A program made the position numbers and the translations under genes. From JACDBZ01 sp036262075 (GTDB taxonomy: Bacteria; Chloroflexota; Limnocylindria; QHBO01), in contig DATAJO010000029.1 in NCBI GenBank assembly GCA_036262075.1, forward strand, positions 1 to 44,494: a DNA stretch of 44,494 bases, in the 5' to 3' direction. The notes under the pieces were generated by a model, which worked only from the letters and a program-made list of their open reading frames with translations, was not told the DNA's origin and ran no database searches. Of this stretch, positions 42,342 to 44,494 are shown one piece after another; position 1 is the first letter of the stretch; every line of letters begins with the position of its first letter.

Positions 42342-43987
42342 CGGTCCTCCTCGGGGCTCCACGGACGCGGCGCGGACGCGCCGCGCTCGATGATCGCAAA
42401 CCCGTCGGCGTCGACGCGCATCGGACCCTGCGTCTCGCCGTCCGGCCAGGTGACGGTCACCTCGGCGGACGTGGCGGAGCCGAGGCCGACGTGGGTCCAG
42501 CCCAGGTGGCCGCCGGCGTGGCCGCCGCCGACGGTCAGCTCGATCGAGGTCATGCGCTCGCCGTCGTCGACGTCGATCCAGGCGCCGATCGCGTCGCGGT
42601 TCGGCCCGTCCTGCTGCAGGCGGAGCCCGATCCAGTGGCCCATCGGCGCGGGGTCTTCCGCCGAGCCGGACCCGACGTTGCGCCACAGCTGGACCGGCTC
42701 GCGGCGGGTGACGACGACGAGGTCGAGCAGGCCGTCGAGGTTGAGGTCGACGAGCGACGCGCCGCGGGCGCGGTCGAAGGTCATGATGCCCGCCTCCGGA
42801 GCGCCCTCGGCGAACGTGCCGTCGGCCTGGCCGATGAGGAGGTTGCTCGGATCCTGCATGGCGTGGTCGACCTGCGCCTCGACGTTGCCCTTGGCCACGA
42901 ACAGGTCGGCGAGGCCGTCGGCGTTCACGTCGCCGAACTCGGCGTGCCAGGCGGTCGAGGGCAGGGTCGTGTCGCCCTCGTACGGCCGGTGCGCCGTCAC
43001 GCCGCGCTCCAGGGCGATATCGGCGTAGCGCGGCTCGCCGGACCCGGGATCGACGAGCGTCTGGAGCTTGTTGTCGGCCTGGCTGGTGAGGTAGACCTCG
43101 GGCCGGCCGTCGCCGGTGAGGTCGCGGCTGGCGATGCCCATGCCGAAGATCCGGACCGTCTGCCAGCCCTCGTCGGCGGTGTAGAGCCGTGGCGCCTCAC
43201 CCGGCTCGATGCGCCACAGCTGCTCCTCGCCGTCGCGGTAGTAGTGGCGGTCGTTCGAGACGCGCAGGTCGCGCCGGCCCGAGCGGTCCCAGTCGCTGAA
43301 CAGCATCGACAGCGTGCAGTAGCCCGGGCTGAGGGTGATCGGTTGGCCGTAGCGGTCGCCGTCGGGGCGGACGAGCTCGCTGTCGTCGCACTCGATGGTG
43401 CGGCGCTCCGCATCGGGGATGAGGTAGCTGCCGAAGGCGAGCGTCGGCAGGGTCTCGCCCGGCTCCCAGGTCGCGCTGAACGCGGCCGTCCAGGCGCTGC
43501 CGCCGTCGAGGCCGAGGGCCGAGGTGGCGTCCTCGAAGCGACAGTCGCCGAGGCCGCGCAGCAGGACGTTGGCGGCCGCGTTGCGCAGGACGGCGAGGTC
43601 GGTGTGGCCGTCGGCATCGACGTCGAGCGGATAGGCGCCGGTCACCGCGGTGAGGTCCGTGGGCGCGCTCGGCACGCGCTCGAAGGCGAGGGCGCCGCCG
43701 ATGGGCGAGGCGTTGCGGTACAGGGCCGCCGGCCGCTCGCCGCCAGCGAGGTAGAGGTCGGGCCGTCCATCGGCGTCACAGTCGAGGACGGCCACCCCGC
43801 CGCCGACGAAGTACGCGAACTCGCCGTCGTAGCGATGGTCGACGCCGGCCGAGGCCGCCTCGTCGACGAAGCGCGGCACCGGCGCTCCGCCACCGATACC
43901 GGTGAACCCGGTCGCCAGCCAGGCGACCACCCCGATGACGACGACGGCCGCCGCCCCCGCGAGGACCCGGCCGGACCGAAGGCTCAA
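42338..43987 (-). CDS. VCBS/FG-GAP repeat protein with C-terminal ASPIC/UnbV domain (CRTAC1-like)
   Basis: 549 aa. An N-terminal hydrophobic helix (about residues 8-28) looks like a signal anchor. Six calcium-binding-type repeats follow: DCDADGRPDLYL, DVDADGHTDLAV, DWDRSGRRDLRV, DLTGDGRPEVYL, DVNADGLADLFV and DLNLDGLLDLVV, forming an integrin-like beta-propeller. The C-terminal part (about residues 455-535) is the ASPIC/UnbV domain with GGGHAGGHLGWTHVGLG. It is probably exported and binds calcium or carbohydrate. The start is TTG at 43987-43985, overlapping the Gfo/Idh stop (TTGA); no other start would keep the signal segment. It is in one operon with the M24 gene. Confidence 0.85.
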   Translation of the reverse strand: MSLRSGRVLAGAAAVVVIGVVAWLATGFTGIGGGAPVPRFVDEAASAGVDHRYDGEFAYFVGGGVAVLDCDADGRPDLYLAGGERPAALYRNASPIGGALAFERVPSAPTDLTAVTGAYPLDVDADGHTDLAVLRNAAANVLLRGLGDCRFEDATSALGLDGGSAWTAAFSATWEPGETLPTLAFGSYLIPDAERRTIECDDSELVRPDGDRYGQPITLSPGYCTLSMLFSDWDRSGRRDLRVSNDRHYYRDGEEQLWRIEPGEAPRLYTADEGWQTVRIFGMGIASRDLTGDGRPEVYLTSQADNKLQTLVDPGSGEPRYADIALERGVTAHRPYEGDTTLPSTAWHAEFGDVNADGLADLFVAKGNVEAQVDHAMQDPSNLLIGQADGTFAEGAPEAGIMTFDRARGASLVDLNLDGLLDLVVVTRREPVQLWRNVGSGSAEDPAPMGHWIGLRLQQDGPNRDAIGAWIDVDDGERMTSIELTVGGGHAGGHLGWTHVGLGSATSAEVTVTWPDGETQGPMRVDADGFAIIERGASAPRPWSPEEDR

Positions 43988-44494
43988 CGGCGCTCCCCGG
44001 TGTCGCTGCCGGAGTCGCCGGTGGCGACGATGGCCTCGATGACCCGCAGATTGGCCATGGCATCGGCGGGCGGGACGGGCACCGGCTCACCGGCGAGGAC
44101 GGCGGCCGCGAAGGCCTCGGCCTCGGCGGTGTAGGGGTCCATCGGCGCGAACTCGAGCGTCTCGACGTTCGGGGCCACCGGTGGGTCGCCGCCCGCGGCG
44201 ACGAAGACCCGCGTCGGCAGCCCGGGCGGGATGTTGAACGGGATCTCGATGCTGATCCGGCCCCGCGTGCCGTAGACGTCGACGCGCTGGTCGTCCTCGG
44301 CCCGCGTCGAGGCGGTGAACGTCGCGAGGCGCGTGCCGAAGCCCAGGATGGCGGCCACGAGCGTGTCGGTCCCGCCGACCGGGTCGCGGACGAGCGCGCC
44401 CTCGACCCGGTCGGGCTCACCGCCCATCAGCCAGCGCGACAGGTTGATGCAGTAGCAGCCGATGTCGTACAGCGCGCCGCCGCCGGCCTCGCGG
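43984..44494 (-). CDS. Gfo/Idh/MocA family oxidoreductase, C-terminal part (5' end beyond window)
   Basis: At least 170 residues, open to the right window edge. The visible part is the C-terminal alpha/beta domain: GGGALYDIGCYCINLSRW is the family's conserved GG.L.DiG.Y.i motif, followed by the beta-sheet (VDVYGTRGRISIEIPF) and AEAEAFAAAVLAGEPVPVP near the end. The NAD-binding Rossmann domain and the catalytic Lys are upstream, outside the window. Probably oxidises a sugar or cyclitol. The stop overlaps the TTG start of the repeat protein, so they share a transcript. There may be more genes of this operon upstream. Confidence 0.88.
   Translation of the reverse strand, partial: REAGGGALYDIGCYCINLSRWLMGGEPDRVEGALVRDPVGGTDTLVAAILGFGTRLATFTASTRAEDDQRVDVYGTRGRISIEIPFNIPPGLPTRVFVAAGGDPPVAPNVETLEFAPMDPYTAEAEAFAAAVLAGEPVPVPPADAMANLRVIEAIVATGDSGSDTGERR

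Overview
The window is a GC-rich, densely coded bacterial stretch with short intergenic gaps and many 1-17 bp gene overlaps (ATGA, GTGA, TGATG, TTGA junctions). The gene content fits an uncultured Chloroflexota lineage (Limnocylindria-like): a pur cluster with interspersed zinc-ribbon membrane proteins, a GlgE-type alpha-glucan pathway, and apparently leaderless starts. This is inference from gene content only; a high-GC actinobacterial relative cannot be excluded without a tree. No rRNA, tRNA or CRISPR array is visible.

Layout. (1) 1-146: 3' end of an IS481-type transposase cut by the window edge. (2) 281-17217: de novo purine biosynthesis, with purD, purE, purB, purC, purS, purQ, purL, purF, purM and purN nearly all on the + strand. 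They are interrupted by a cation-diffusion transporter (inverted), a polytopic membrane protein, an MgtC-like protein, two zinc-ribbon membrane proteins and an inverted GGDEF/HD-GYP cyclic-di-GMP protein. purK and purH are not in the window. (3) 17314-21020: double-zinc-ribbon membrane protein, CPBP protease-like protein, RadC, and a convergent PQQ-type sugar dehydrogenase lipoprotein. (4) 21062-26703: glgE-treS-GNAT-maltokinase, the trehalose to maltose to maltose-1-phosphate to alpha-glucan route, with an acetyltransferase embedded. (5) 26757-29896: NhaA-DsbA fusion, TRIC-like channel, and an inverted B-box-type zinc-ribbon membrane protein. (6) 29980-33972: glgX and malQ, glucan debranching and disproportionation. 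(7) 33973-37807: a probable autoregulated cassette, with a palindromic operator, a winged-helix/SAM methyltransferase, a TetR regulator, and a 708-aa alpha/beta-hydrolase-glycosyltransferase fusion. (8) 37854-44494, - strand: glgB, aldose-1-epimerase-like protein, a degenerate M24 'pita-bread' protein, a VCBS/ASPIC-UnbV secreted repeat protein, and a truncated Gfo/Idh oxidoreductase.

How the parts work together. Ten purine enzymes cover PRPP to AICAR (with purB also serving AMP synthesis), except for a PurK partner for the class I PurE. GlgE, TreS, maltokinase and GlgB form a complete trehalose-to-branched-glucan pathway, and GlgX and MalQ can mobilise the product; no ADP-glucose enzymes (GlgC/GlgA) are seen here.

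Most notable signals. At about seven transcription-unit starts a TANNNT hexamer ends 6-8 nt before the start codon, which suggests leaderless transcription is the norm. An 11-codon leaderless upstream ORF overlaps the purF start codon. The purF-purM junction is an array of five 8-9 bp repeats carrying both the stop and the start codon. The TetR/methyltransferase/hydrolase-glycosyltransferase cassette is the best candidate for an undescribed system.
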